A stretch of 16,229 nucleotides of DNA, taken from NCBI GenBank assembly GCA_049680625.1, contig JBAUID010000021.1:1-16229 (forward strand), read 5' to 3'. Under the pieces are notes generated by a model. The model saw only the letters and a program-made list of their open reading frames with translations, was not told the origin of the DNA and did no database searches. Of this stretch, positions 7,028 through 13,935 are shown piece after piece. Source of the DNA: JAUIAI01 sp049680625. Lineage in GTDB: Bacteria > Pseudomonadota > Gammaproteobacteria > Burkholderiales > Burkholderiaceae_E. Every line of letters starts with the position of its first letter. Position 1 is the stretch's first letter. The translations under genes and the position numbers were made by a program.

Positions 7028-8086
7028 ATGGATAATGTGATGACTTTACGTGATGCTGCAAACCCAACCGGGCATGCAGCCGTGGCGCGGCTCTACCATA
7101 ACTGGATTACTGGCCTGGTCTTGTCATTAACGCATCGCGCCGGCGTGCCCGTGGCCGCTGACTTCGTGTTCCGGTTGTTCCGCCAGCAACACCTCAAGCG
7201 GTTTTTGCCCGGCCTTGAAAAACTCGGACTCACCGATAAGCCGGATGCGGTTGCTTGCGCGATGTATCACTACTTGTCGAATCAGATTGGCGGGGTAAAG
7301 GTTGAATACCTGGCCGAGTCTGATAAAAAAGCCTGGGTGCGGTACCCCCCGCCGCGATGGATTTGGGACGGCACGGCTATTTGCGGCATACCAACCGAGG
7401 TGAACCTGCAAATGATGCGCGGCTGGCATGCCCACAACGGAGTCAGCCTGAACAATCCGCGTCTGGGTTTTGTATGCACGGGTATGACAACCGACGGCGC
7501 CCCCGGTCTTGAGGGTTACTATTTTGAATACGACTATGAATTAACCGAAGATCAGCGATTGCGTTTTGCCCCGGACGAAACCTGCCCGCCAATTGATCGG
7601 GCCAGCATGCCACAGCTGGACGTAAAACAATGGCCGGAGCAACGTCAGGCCAAAGCCTACTTGTACTACGCGATGGAATACATCAGCAACGCTCTCCCAT
7701 TACTGGAAAGCACCGGGGATACGCAACTGGTGGCTACCGGTGAACTATGTGCCCGCCAGACCGGCATGCACGGGGCTGATCTGCTGGCCCGGGCGTTTGA
7801 TTGTCGCGCACTGAGCGATACGTTAACAAGCCCGGCCGCTATGGCCAGCGACCTTGTGCAACTGCTTGCGTCGGTACTCGCTGCAGATGGCTCGACGGTA
7901 AGCTGTGATAACAACACAGTGCGGTTATCCGACTGGCGATTGTTCGAGCAGGCCAGCGTATCCGATGCCACTTTGAACCAGGTAAGCGCCTGCCTGGCAG
8001 GCATTGTTGCTACCCACAATCGTTTTTTAAGTTTATCCGTTCACCGCGGTAGCGATCAGATCGCCTGGACGCTGCAATCAACTTAG
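7028..8086 (+). CDS. Conserved-looking hypothetical protein, 352 residues
   Basis: I do not recognise the family. There is no signal peptide and no clear transmembrane helix, so it is probably cytosolic. An N-terminal helical part (residues 15-90, with FRQQHLKRFLPGLEKLGL and AMYHYLSNQIGG) leads into an aromatic- and proline-rich middle (RYPPPRWIWDGTAICGIPTEV, NNPRLGFVCTGM, GYYFEYDYELTEDQRLRF, to about 180). The C-terminal half is mostly helical with several cysteines (241, 259, 293, 322). The middle block faintly recalls the 'L-2-amino-thiazoline-4-carboxylic acid hydrolase'-like group, but I cannot confirm this. The start may instead be the ATG at 7040 (MTLRDAAN); neither has a good ribosome site. 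Its TAG overlaps the TAA of the convergent MaoC gene. Sustained codon structure over 1 kb makes it a real gene. Confidence 0.8.
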   Translation: MDNVMTLRDAANPTGHAAVARLYHNWITGLVLSLTHRAGVPVAADFVFRLFRQQHLKRFLPGLEKLGLTDKPDAVACAMYHYLSNQIGGVKVEYLAESDKKAWVRYPPPRWIWDGTAICGIPTEVNLQMMRGWHAHNGVSLNNPRLGFVCTGMTTDGAPGLEGYYFEYDYELTEDQRLRFAPDETCPPIDRASMPQLDVKQWPEQRQAKAYLYYAMEYISNALPLLESTGDTQLVATGELCARQTGMHGADLLARAFDCRALSDTLTSPAAMASDLVQLLASVLAADGSTVSCDNNTVRLSDWRLFEQASVSDATLNQVSACLAGIVATHNRFLSLSVHRGSDQIAWTLQST

Positions 8087-8562
8087 ACAGCGCTGCCGAC
8101 CATTCGTTTTTGCAATAAGTATTTCTGCATTCCATCCATGACGACATCATCATGCTGATTGCGGATCTCGGTTTTCATGGTCAATACCCCGGTTGTTTTA
8201 CCAGGCACAAGCTCATCTATTGTTAAGGTGCAATACAGAGTGTCACCAACATAGACTGGCTTCAGAAAGCGGCTACTCTGCTCGATGAAAGCTTTCAGAG
8301 AGTCTTCCACGATATGCGGAAACATACCCGCCCCCGCTGCTGTCTGAATCAGCACCTGAAAGCCGTGCGCCAGCATGTGCGGCATACCCCGGGCTTTGCA
8401 AAATTCAATATCGTAGTGAATCGGATGATTGTCCCCGCTGGCCAGTTGAAACGCAGCGAACAAAGCGTCGGTCATTGTGCGAGACGGCAGGCGAAACTGT
8501 TCGCCAATGTCGAAGTCTTCAAAATAACGTTGCTCGCACATGTGGTGTTCAATCGCGGCCAT
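8083..8562 (-). CDS. MaoC-like (R)-specific enoyl-CoA hydratase / dehydratase
   Basis: The 159-residue hot-dog-fold protein is expected to hydrate a 2-enoyl-CoA or a related acyl thioester in the cytosol. The signature ASGDNHPIHYD contains the catalytic Asp44/His49 pair of the hydratase-2 motif; the following AHGFQVLIQTAAGAG is the typical central helix. The N-terminal RYFEDFDIGEQF and the C-terminal GDTLYCTLTIDEL strand also match MaoC domain proteins. The frame is open to 8649, but that form would overlap the upstream gene; an AGGA at 8572-8575, nine bases before ATG 8562, supports the shorter protein. It is the last gene of an apparent ADH-NMO-MaoC unit, 70 bases after the flavoprotein. 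Its stop overlaps that of the convergent hypothetical gene. Confidence 0.9.
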   Translation of the reverse strand: MAAIEHHMCEQRYFEDFDIGEQFRLPSRTMTDALFAAFQLASGDNHPIHYDIEFCKARGMPHMLAHGFQVLIQTAAGAGMFPHIVEDSLKAFIEQSSRFLKPVYVGDTLYCTLTIDELVPGKTTGVLTMKTEIRNQHDDVVMDGMQKYLLQKRMVGSAV

Positions 8563-8571
8563 CGGTAAGCG

Positions 8572-8575
8572 TCCT
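8572..8575 (-). promoter_or_regulatory. Ribosome binding site that selects the MaoC start
   Basis: AGGA on the minus strand lies nine bases before ATG 8562. The longer alternative start at 8649 would sit inside the preceding gene and adds residues without MaoC similarity. Confidence 0.55.
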
Positions 8576-8632
8576 GTTGTTGAAAGATTTTTCTCAGTGT
8601 TTAGCGGTGGATAGTTAATTCTTGCTAACGAT

Positions 8633-9733
8633 TCAATCGCCGCCGGCATGGGTCAGCAACTGGCACGCATCAGCCCAAATTTGTTGAACAATGTCGCCGG
8701 CCGGGCCGGTTTGCGCCAGCGCCCCAGACTGCCCGGCCCAGGCCTGCAGTCGACTGATATCGTTATCCCGGATGGCTTGTTGACGCATGGCGCCGGTCAA
8801 CCCGCGCTGAACGGGGTATGGCGCCGGCTCAGGCGCCTGGGAGCTATTAGCTTTAAGCACGTAGTCTGAAGCAATCGCCCGGCCCCATCGGCCGGAGAAC
8901 GCACGGGTCAGGCGGGTCCCGTCCGGCGACGCCTGCCCAATCGCGCTCGACCATGCCGGTGCTACTGTCGATTCATCTGTACGCAATAAACCGGTGCCAA
9001 TTTGCACCGCACTTGCACCCAGCAACAAAGCGGCAGCAACGCCGCGGGCATCCGCAATGCCACCCGTGGCCACAACGGGCACTGAAACAGCATCGACTAC
9101 TTGCGGCAACAATGCGAATAAACCCGCCGCTTTATCCACGCCTTGCACTGCATCGAACGCCCCGCGATGGCCGCCGGCTTCAGCGCCCTGGGCAACTATT
9201 ACGTCAGCACCCGCCTGCTCAGCCGCCCGGGCTTCAGCGACCGTCGTAACGCAAGCAAACCAGGCAATCTTTTTCTGATGCAGGCGCTCAACAACCGCCG
9301 GTGAATACAAACCCATAATGGAAGACAGCGCAGTGGGGCGGGCGGCAATTAATGCATCGACTTGTTGGTCAAACACCGGGGCAACAACGGATTCGAAAGC
9401 ATCCGCGGGGACAACCGGCCCCCAGTTCGCCAGGAAAGCCCGCACCCGCGCTTCGTGCTCCGGATCGCGGCGCGGCGACGGGTCTGGTATCCACAGATTC
9501 ATCTGCAGCGGCAGGTCGCCACCGTTGTCGGCGCGAAAAGCGCGCACCCATTCATCAATTTTTGACGGGCTGTCGAGCAAGGCGCCAGTGGCGCCCATAC
9601 CCCCAGCGCGTGCCACCGCCCTCGCCAGCGCTGGCGGACAGGCACCGGCCATCGGAGCCATCAGCACCGGGATTTTCATTCCAAATTGTTTCGAAAAATC
9701 GGCCGCCCGGCTTACTGGATGATGGTTGGTCAT
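8633..9733 (-). CDS. Nitronate monooxygenase (2-nitropropane dioxygenase-like FMN enzyme)
   Basis: The 366-residue FMN-dependent TIM-barrel protein opens with FGMKIPVLMAPMAG, the phosphate-side start of the class I NMO barrel. The signature VAQGAEAGGHRG is at 180-191, with His189 as the catalytic base. VVATGGIADARGVAAALLLGASAVQIGTGLL (221-250) is the FMN phosphate-binding region. Members oxidise alkyl nitronates such as propionate 3-nitronate; relatives act as flavin enoyl reductases. The neighbouring hydratase and medium-chain reductase leave the second role open, which is inference. An AGGA at 9740-9743 sits six bases before the ATG and inside the end of the upstream gene, which it follows after two bases: tight co-transcription and probable translational coupling. 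Confidence 0.9.
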   Translation of the reverse strand: MTNHHPVSRAADFSKQFGMKIPVLMAPMAGACPPALARAVARAGGMGATGALLDSPSKIDEWVRAFRADNGGDLPLQMNLWIPDPSPRRDPEHEARVRAFLANWGPVVPADAFESVVAPVFDQQVDALIAARPTALSSIMGLYSPAVVERLHQKKIAWFACVTTVAEARAAEQAGADVIVAQGAEAGGHRGAFDAVQGVDKAAGLFALLPQVVDAVSVPVVATGGIADARGVAAALLLGASAVQIGTGLLRTDESTVAPAWSSAIGQASPDGTRLTRAFSGRWGRAIASDYVLKANSSQAPEPAPYPVQRGLTGAMRQQAIRDNDISRLQAWAGQSGALAQTGPAGDIVQQIWADACQLLTHAGGD

Positions 9734-9735
9734 TC

Positions 9736-10773
9736 TTAGTCCTGTGGCCAGTGCAGCACGGCTTTACCGATGGTTCGGCCAGATTCAATTGCCTGGTGGG
9801 CAGCGGCGAGATTGGCGGCGGTTAGTGGGCCAAATTCGGTTGTCCGTGTTGAGCGCAATCGGCCCTGGTCAACCCACTGACTGGCAACGTCCAGAATGCG
9901 ACCTTGCTTTGCCATGTCAGTGGTTTGCAGGTTGCTGCGAACAAACATCCCCTGCCAGACAAACGCGCCCGCTTTACTGCGCAGCTTCATCGGATCCAGT
10001 GGCTCGGTTGAGTCAACAATCGAGCAAATCTGTCCAAACGGTGCCAGGACATCAGCAATCGAGTCAAAGTATCGATTCGGTGCGGTATTCATCAGCACGT
10101 AGTCGGGGCCGCTTAAACCCTCAGCCTTCAGTTGATCTGCAAAATCACCGCTGTGATCAATCACCGCATCAGCCCCCAGTTCGCGGCACCAATTGGCCGA
10201 TTCAGGACGCGATGCGGTGGCAATGACGGTCAGGTCAGGTACCTGACTTGCCAATTGAATCGCTACCGAGCCAACCCCACCGGCACCGCCAATAATTAGC
10301 AGGCTTCTCTTCCTGGGGATGTCATCAGCGCCACCAAATTCTGTACCGCCAACATGCATATGTTCAAAAAGAGCTTCCCAGGCTGTCAGGGTGGTCAGCG
10401 GTAAAGCCGCCGCATCTGCAAACCCTAATGTAGTCGGCATCCGCCCAACCAGGCGTTCGTCAACACAATGCAATTGCGCATTGGTTCCGGAGCGGCGCAC
10501 GCTGCCCGCGTAAAACACCCGGTCACCGGCTTTGAAACGAGTGGTCTGCGCACCAGCATCAACCACAATACCGGCTGCATCCCAACCCAGGATGCGCTCC
10601 GGGCTGCCGTCGCGAACCGGCGCCAACCGCATCTTGGTATCGATGGGGTTCACCGAAACCGCGTGAACACGAACCAGCAGCTCATTCGCCGCGGCCACCG
10701 GGTCATCAACCTGTACCAGGGAAAAAGCATCCGCATGGTCAGCGGGTAAAGGTTTGACCGAAATCGCCTGCAT
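9736..10773 (-). CDS. Medium-chain alcohol dehydrogenase / quinone oxidoreductase-like protein (TIGR02817-type 'zinc-binding alcohol dehydrogenase family')
   Basis: The 345-residue NAD(P)H-dependent MDR-superfamily enzyme shows HAVSVNPIDTKMR near the N-terminus and ILGWDAAGIVV (61-71), which I recall as characteristic of the TIGR02817 subgroup. AALPLTTLTAWEALF (122-136) is also typical. The Rossmann glycine motif GGAGGVGS is at 162-169. The four-cysteine structural zinc lobe is absent, so despite the family name it is probably a zinc-free reductase of quinones or enones. The start has a TGGAG ribosome site eight bases upstream. It heads the ADH-NMO-MaoC unit, and the NMO gene begins two bases after its stop. 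The substrate is unknown. Confidence 0.9.
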   Translation of the reverse strand: MQAISVKPLPADHADAFSLVQVDDPVAAANELLVRVHAVSVNPIDTKMRLAPVRDGSPERILGWDAAGIVVDAGAQTTRFKAGDRVFYAGSVRRSGTNAQLHCVDERLVGRMPTTLGFADAAALPLTTLTAWEALFEHMHVGGTEFGGADDIPRKRSLLIIGGAGGVGSVAIQLASQVPDLTVIATASRPESANWCRELGADAVIDHSGDFADQLKAEGLSGPDYVLMNTAPNRYFDSIADVLAPFGQICSIVDSTEPLDPMKLRSKAGAFVWQGMFVRSNLQTTDMAKQGRILDVASQWVDQGRLRSTRTTEFGPLTAANLAAAHQAIESGRTIGKAVLHWPQD

Positions 10774-10999
10774 AAACCGAACTCCAAATTATGATTGGTC
10801 TGAACTCAAATGTAACTCGTGTCTCCGTCGTGTTACGAAATTTTGGTATCCCGGGCGCCGGTGGCTGCCGACTGTACAGCGCTGAAAAGCCACCAGTTGT
10901 CGGCCCAGAATGACACCCTTCCGGTTGTGCGCCGGCATCGCGTGAAACAGATTTACACTGGCCCATCACCTGCCTGGTGCCTCAAAAGACTTTCTCCCT

Positions 11000-11320
11000 A
11001 TGCCTTCGCTACCGACCCTCCCTGATTTTGCCCGCACGCTGTTAAAGATTCGAGAGACGCGCGCGAAGCAAGAAGCTGGTCCACCCCCGCGCCTGCACGG
11101 ATTTATTCACTACGATAGATTTCGAATGCGGGTCACTAGCAACCCGTCGGCTGAGTACTGGAACTGGCTGACTCTGGCCGGATGGCGCGAAAACCGCTTT
11201 CCCCGCGACCGACGCGACTACGTCGATCTGCCGGAGGCCACCTTTGCTGAGCTCGCCCAGCGCAGCAGCGCCAGCCGCGAAGAAACGTATTTGAAACTCA
11301 TGCGCGAACGGGGCGCCTGA
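11000..11320 (+). CDS. Small hypothetical protein, 106 residues
   Basis: I do not recognise this family. The product is basic and soluble. A helical N-terminus (DFARTLLKIRETRAKQE) leads to an aromatic patch (GFIHYDRFRMRV, EYWNWLTLAGWRENRFPRD) and a charged C-terminal helix (EETYLKLMRERGA). The ordered alternation of hydrophobic and charged positions and the three tryptophans look like a folded domain, not a chance frame. An opposite-strand frame of similar length (11042-11377) overlaps it and looks less protein-like. The ATG lacks a clear ribosome site. The gene is divergent from the alcohol dehydrogenase. The chance that it is real is moderate to good. Confidence 0.55.
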   Translation: MPSLPTLPDFARTLLKIRETRAKQEAGPPPRLHGFIHYDRFRMRVTSNPSAEYWNWLTLAGWRENRFPRDRRDYVDLPEATFAELAQRSSASREETYLKLMRERGA

Positions 11321-11447
11321 TTCGTCGGGGCCTGAACCCGATCCGAAACATGTTGCCGAATGATACAACCGGCTCACAGCTTGTCATTATTTCTACACGC
11401 CACCGGCGCAGAATCGGCTCCTGTTAAACACAAGCCGAGAGCGTCAC

Positions 11448-11693
11448 ATGTCTACAACCCAATTTCCATCCGCTACCCCCGCCCTGCTGATATCACCGTC
11501 ACTCAGACTCCGGTTGCGCACCGCTGCATCCCGGCCCGGGCAAAATGACCGCAACAACGTCGGCCTGTCACCGTCATCATTAATGACATCAGATGCTCCA
11601 CATACCAGCCGCCGCGAGCGCCTGCGCCATCACTGCATGCAGATCGTGCGTCAGACCCGCGAAGAATGGCTGGCTGACCTGGCCAGCGCCTGA
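11448..11693 (+). CDS. Possible small hypothetical protein, 81 residues
   Basis: The frame starts with ATG seven bases after a GAGAG purine run, encodes a Ser/Thr/Pro-rich N-terminal half of low complexity, and ends in an amphipathic, charged segment (SRRERLRHHCMQIVRQ, then TREEWLADLASA). The arginine-rich tail faintly resembles small DUF1127-type proteins, but the usual Trp-Arg pattern is missing, so I do not assign it. It follows the 106-residue gene by 127 bases on the same strand. A longer opposite-strand frame covers part of it. Coding status is uncertain. Confidence 0.4.
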   Translation: MSTTQFPSATPALLISPSLRLRLRTAASRPGQNDRNNVGLSPSSLMTSDAPHTSRRERLRHHCMQIVRQTREEWLADLASA

Positions 11694-11738
11694 AACCAAT
11701 GCGGCGACGTGACTCGCCCGGGTTCAGCAAGCGCCCCT

Positions 11739-11790
11739 GGTCAGCTGTCGCATTTAATGCGTCTCGCTCCTGGCCTGTCTCTGGCTGACC
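11739..11790. other. Nested inverted repeats at the end of the Nudix gene
   Basis: GGTCAGC (11739-11745) pairs with GCTGACC (11784-11790). Inside lies a 13-base odd palindrome CGCATT-T-AATGCG (11749-11761). The structure occupies the convergent gap between the 81-residue frame and the Nudix stop (11795). There is no T-run, so a terminator role is only a possibility. Confidence 0.3.
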
Positions 11791-11794
11791 CGAC

Positions 11795-12580
11795 TCAACT
11801 ATCAGCAAAAAATCCGGCAAAGCCCGCGGCGGGCTCAAACCGGTTATTGCGCCAAACCAGGCTCAGGGGCCCGGGCAATGCGCGTTCAGCCACCGGATGC
11901 CGCGGATGACCGGGATACACAATTACCCGGCCCTCACCTTCTTTAAATGAAACCGGTTCAATCAGCGGTGGAATCCTGCCGCGCAACGACGCGGCCAGGC
12001 TCTCGAAACTGTGGTGGGTGGCAATACCGGCAAGCGTCATCAATTGTGGTGGTGCGAGGTTGATCAAACCGTCGCTGTAATTTTGCAGGGCCTGGGTCGG
12101 GGTAATCCATTCACTGTCTTTTGCCTCTTGTCCGTCGTGGACCGCATGCTGTCCATCGGGCATCAAGGCTACAAAGAACCGGGTATCAAAACGGCGCCGC
12201 ATCATCGCTGGCGTTTTCGGTGTGATCCAGCGCGACAATGGCAACAAATGGTTGCCCTTGACCTGCACCCCGGTCTCCTCAAAAGTTTCCCGGCAGGCGG
12301 CCACAAATAAGGCGCCGGCCTGAACTTCGTTCAATGCCGGTTCGCCCAGCATGGCTACCGGGTCACCGGGTAATTCCAGGGCCGAAATAGCATCCGCGTG
12401 TGCATCTTCCGGGTCGAGCTTGCCACCGGGGAAAACATAAGCATCGCCCACAATCGTCTTACTGCCAGTGCGTTTTAATAGAAATGCTTCCAGCCCGCCA
12501 TCCGCTTCGCGGAGCAATACCACTGATGCCGCATCCCGGGGCACACCTTCTACTTCGTTCTGATAGGGCTCAATCACCAT
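11795..12580 (-). CDS. Nudix hydrolase, NUDT19-like with split Nudix box
   Basis: The 261-residue cytosolic hydrolase should cleave nucleoside-diphosphate-X or CoA-type pyrophosphates using Mg2+ or Mn2+. The N-terminal strand DAASVVLLRE and FLLKRTGS lead to VFPGGKLDPED (49-59). The catalytic helix RETFEETGV follows only at 97-105, so about 38 residues separate the two halves of the box. That insertion and the AACRETFEETG sequence are typical of NUDT19-type members, where CoA esters are known substrates. A C-terminal extension of about 100 residues follows the core. The frame is open to 12655, but ATG 12580, with a GGAG eleven bases upstream, avoids overlapping the divergent cysteine synthase. 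CoA-ester cleavage would fit the acyl-CoA genes nearby, but is inference. Confidence 0.87.
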   Translation of the reverse strand: MVIEPYQNEVEGVPRDAASVVLLREADGGLEAFLLKRTGSKTIVGDAYVFPGGKLDPEDAHADAISALELPGDPVAMLGEPALNEVQAGALFVAACRETFEETGVQVKGNHLLPLSRWITPKTPAMMRRRFDTRFFVALMPDGQHAVHDGQEAKDSEWITPTQALQNYSDGLINLAPPQLMTLAGIATHHSFESLAASLRGRIPPLIEPVSFKEGEGRVIVYPGHPRHPVAERALPGPLSLVWRNNRFEPAAGFAGFFADS

Positions 12581-12645
12581 AAGTACCGCAACTCCACTTT
12601 GATCGGTTAATCTTGTTGATCGTACATGACCCCTGGGATGGACTG

Positions 12646-13572
12646 ATGAGAGCACAAAACATTCTCGATACGATAGGCGGCACGCCGCATATTCGAATCA
12701 ATCATTTGTATGGCAGCGGACAGAACGTCTGGATCAAATCCGAACGAAGCAATCCGGGTGGTTCGATTAAAGACCGTATTGCGCTCGCCATGGTTCAGGC
12801 TGCCGAGAAAGACGGCAATCTGAAACCGGGCGGCACCATTATCGAACCGACGTCGGGCAATACCGGTGTTGGCCTGGCCATGGTGGCCGCCGTTAAAGGT
12901 TACAAGCTCATTCTGGTTATGCCCGACAGCATGTCGGTTGAACGTCGCCGCCTAATGCTGGCTTACGGTGCCAGTTTTGAACTGACCCCCAGGGCCAAAG
13001 GCATGGGTGGTGCTCTGGCGCGCGCCGAAGAACTGGTTGCGAGCACCCCGGGTTCGTGGATGCCGCAACAATTTACTAATCCGGCAAATATTGCGGCGCA
13101 CGAGCAAACCACGGCGCTGGAAATTATCAACGACTTTCCGGAAGGTGTTGATTATCTGATCACCGGCGTTGGCACCGGTGGCCACCTGACTGGATGCGCC
13201 CGTGTTCTGAAAACCAAATGGCCGAAGTTGCAGGTCTTTGCGGTTGAACCGTCCGCGTCACCGGTCATTGGTGGTGGTTCACCGTCACCCCACCCGATCC
13301 AGGGCATTGGCGCCGGTTTCATTCCGGCCAATCTTGATACGACAATCCTTGATGGCGTCATTGCCGTTGAAGCGGCCGATGCGAAATTGATGGCCGTTCA
13401 GGCGGCCGCCAAAGAAGGCATGCTCGTGGGCATTTCATCGGGGGCAACCCTTGCAGCCATCAAACAAAAACTTGCCGAGATACCCGCCGGCGCGACTATC
13501 GTAGGCTTTAACTACGACACCGGCGAACGTTACCTGTCTGTTGATGACTTCCTGCCGCAGGAAGCTGGGTAA
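12646..13572 (+). CDS. cysK: Cysteine synthase A (O-acetylserine sulfhydrylase)
   Basis: The 308-residue PLP enzyme of fold type II makes L-cysteine from O-acetylserine and sulfide. It shows ILDTIGGTPHIRI at the N-terminus and the PLP Schiff-base lysine Lys42 in NPGGSIKDR. The substrate loop PTSGNTG is at 68-74 and the phosphate-binding loop GVGTGGH at 174-180. HPIQGIGAGFIP and GISSGAT (262-268) follow, with YDTGERYLS at the end. The last two blocks fit CysK better than CysM. The frame is open from a TTG at 12613, but ATG 12646 has a GGGATGGA purine run just upstream and begins at the conserved domain. Divergent from the Nudix gene and followed after 25 bases by a terminator hairpin. Housekeeping sulfur assimilation; length is normal. 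Confidence 0.93.
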   Translation: MRAQNILDTIGGTPHIRINHLYGSGQNVWIKSERSNPGGSIKDRIALAMVQAAEKDGNLKPGGTIIEPTSGNTGVGLAMVAAVKGYKLILVMPDSMSVERRRLMLAYGASFELTPRAKGMGGALARAEELVASTPGSWMPQQFTNPANIAAHEQTTALEIINDFPEGVDYLITGVGTGGHLTGCARVLKTKWPKLQVFAVEPSASPVIGGGSPSPHPIQGIGAGFIPANLDTTILDGVIAVEAADAKLMAVQAAAKEGMLVGISSGATLAAIKQKLAEIPAGATIVGFNYDTGERYLSVDDFLPQEAG

Positions 13573-13592
13573 GCACCCCGACGTTCCAGGGG

Positions 13593-13620
13593 AAAAAAAA
13601 GCCACCGATTGGTGGCTTTA
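13593..13620 (-). terminator. Bidirectional intrinsic terminator, stronger for minus-strand transcription
   Basis: A perfect 9-bp stem AAAGCCACC (13598-13606) / GGTGGCTTT (13611-13619) encloses the 4-base loop GATT. On the plus strand only TTTA follows, a weak end for cysK. On the minus strand the stem is followed by eight U (A-run 13593-13600, three of them in the stem), a strong terminator for transcripts coming from the small gene ending at 13747. Confidence 0.85.
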
Positions 13621-13670
13621 TGCACTTGTCGCTGTGCGCTGTCAGATTAGTGCTGCCAGATGGGTGTTAC

Positions 13671-13726
13671 CCAATCAGTACTGGCCAATCAATACTGGCC
13701 AATCGGTACTGCCCAATACTGACTGA
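13671..13726. repeat. Four-copy 14-bp tandem repeat (CCAATCAGTACTGG)
   Basis: The units are CCAATCAGTACTGG, CCAATCAATACTGG, CCAATCGGTACTGC and a degenerate CCAATACTGACTGA, in 14-base phase. They lie between the cysK terminator and the stop of the small basic protein, so they would be transcribed as the 3' untranslated region of that minus-strand gene. A short hairpin TGGGT-GTT-ACCCA (13661-13673) abuts the array. Confidence 0.85.
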
Positions 13727-13746
13727 TTACAAATGGATACTGACGA

Positions 13747-13935
13747 CTAATCGGCGAGGCCAAGATCTTTCAACATCTGGCGGTCTTCGAGACGGGCCCG
13801 AGCCGCGTGAAGACGCTTGGCCTGTTCAGATGGTGCAATATTTTTGTAGTCTTCTGGGCGGGACTCGACTCGCCCTTTCCGCATTCTCTCCGCTTGCCGT
13901 TTACTGACAACAGACTTTTGGTGTGTTGCGCTCAT
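13747..13935 (-). CDS. Small basic hypothetical protein, 62 residues
   Basis: I do not recognise this family. From ATG 13935 the product is highly charged and basic: MSATHQKSVVSKRQAERMRK, then RVESRPEDYKNIAPSEQAKR and an amphipathic helix ending ARARLEDRQMLKDLGLAD. It has no hydrophobic segment, so it is probably cytosolic, perhaps nucleic-acid- or ribosome-associated by charge alone. The frame is open to 14088 (113 residues), but the added 51 residues look unlike protein. No strong ribosome site is visible at either start. A strong minus-strand terminator downstream supports a real transcript ending here. Moderate confidence. Confidence 0.5.
   Translation of the reverse strand: MSATHQKSVVSKRQAERMRKGRVESRPEDYKNIAPSEQAKRLHAARARLEDRQMLKDLGLAD

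Noticed and set aside
10788..10816. Minus-strand promoter candidate GTTACA-17-CATAAT before the alcohol dehydrogenase
   Set aside because: Spacing is ideal, but transcription would start at about 10781, downstream of the ribosome site at 10782-10785, so the mRNA would lose it. Kept out of the feature list.
11042..11377. 111-codon minus-strand frame opposite the 106-residue gene
   Set aside because: Its translation is low in structure and mirrors the plus frame; the plus-strand product looks more protein-like.
11448..11693. DUF1127 assignment for the 81-residue frame
   Set aside because: It is arginine-rich near the end, but lacks the expected Trp/Arg spacing and the 'RDIGL' ending.
12599..12622. 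Repeated TTGATCG in the Nudix/cysK divergent spacer as a promoter or operator
   Set aside because: The two heptamers are 17 bases apart, but the -10 candidate GTACAT is poor and the repeat is short enough to be chance.
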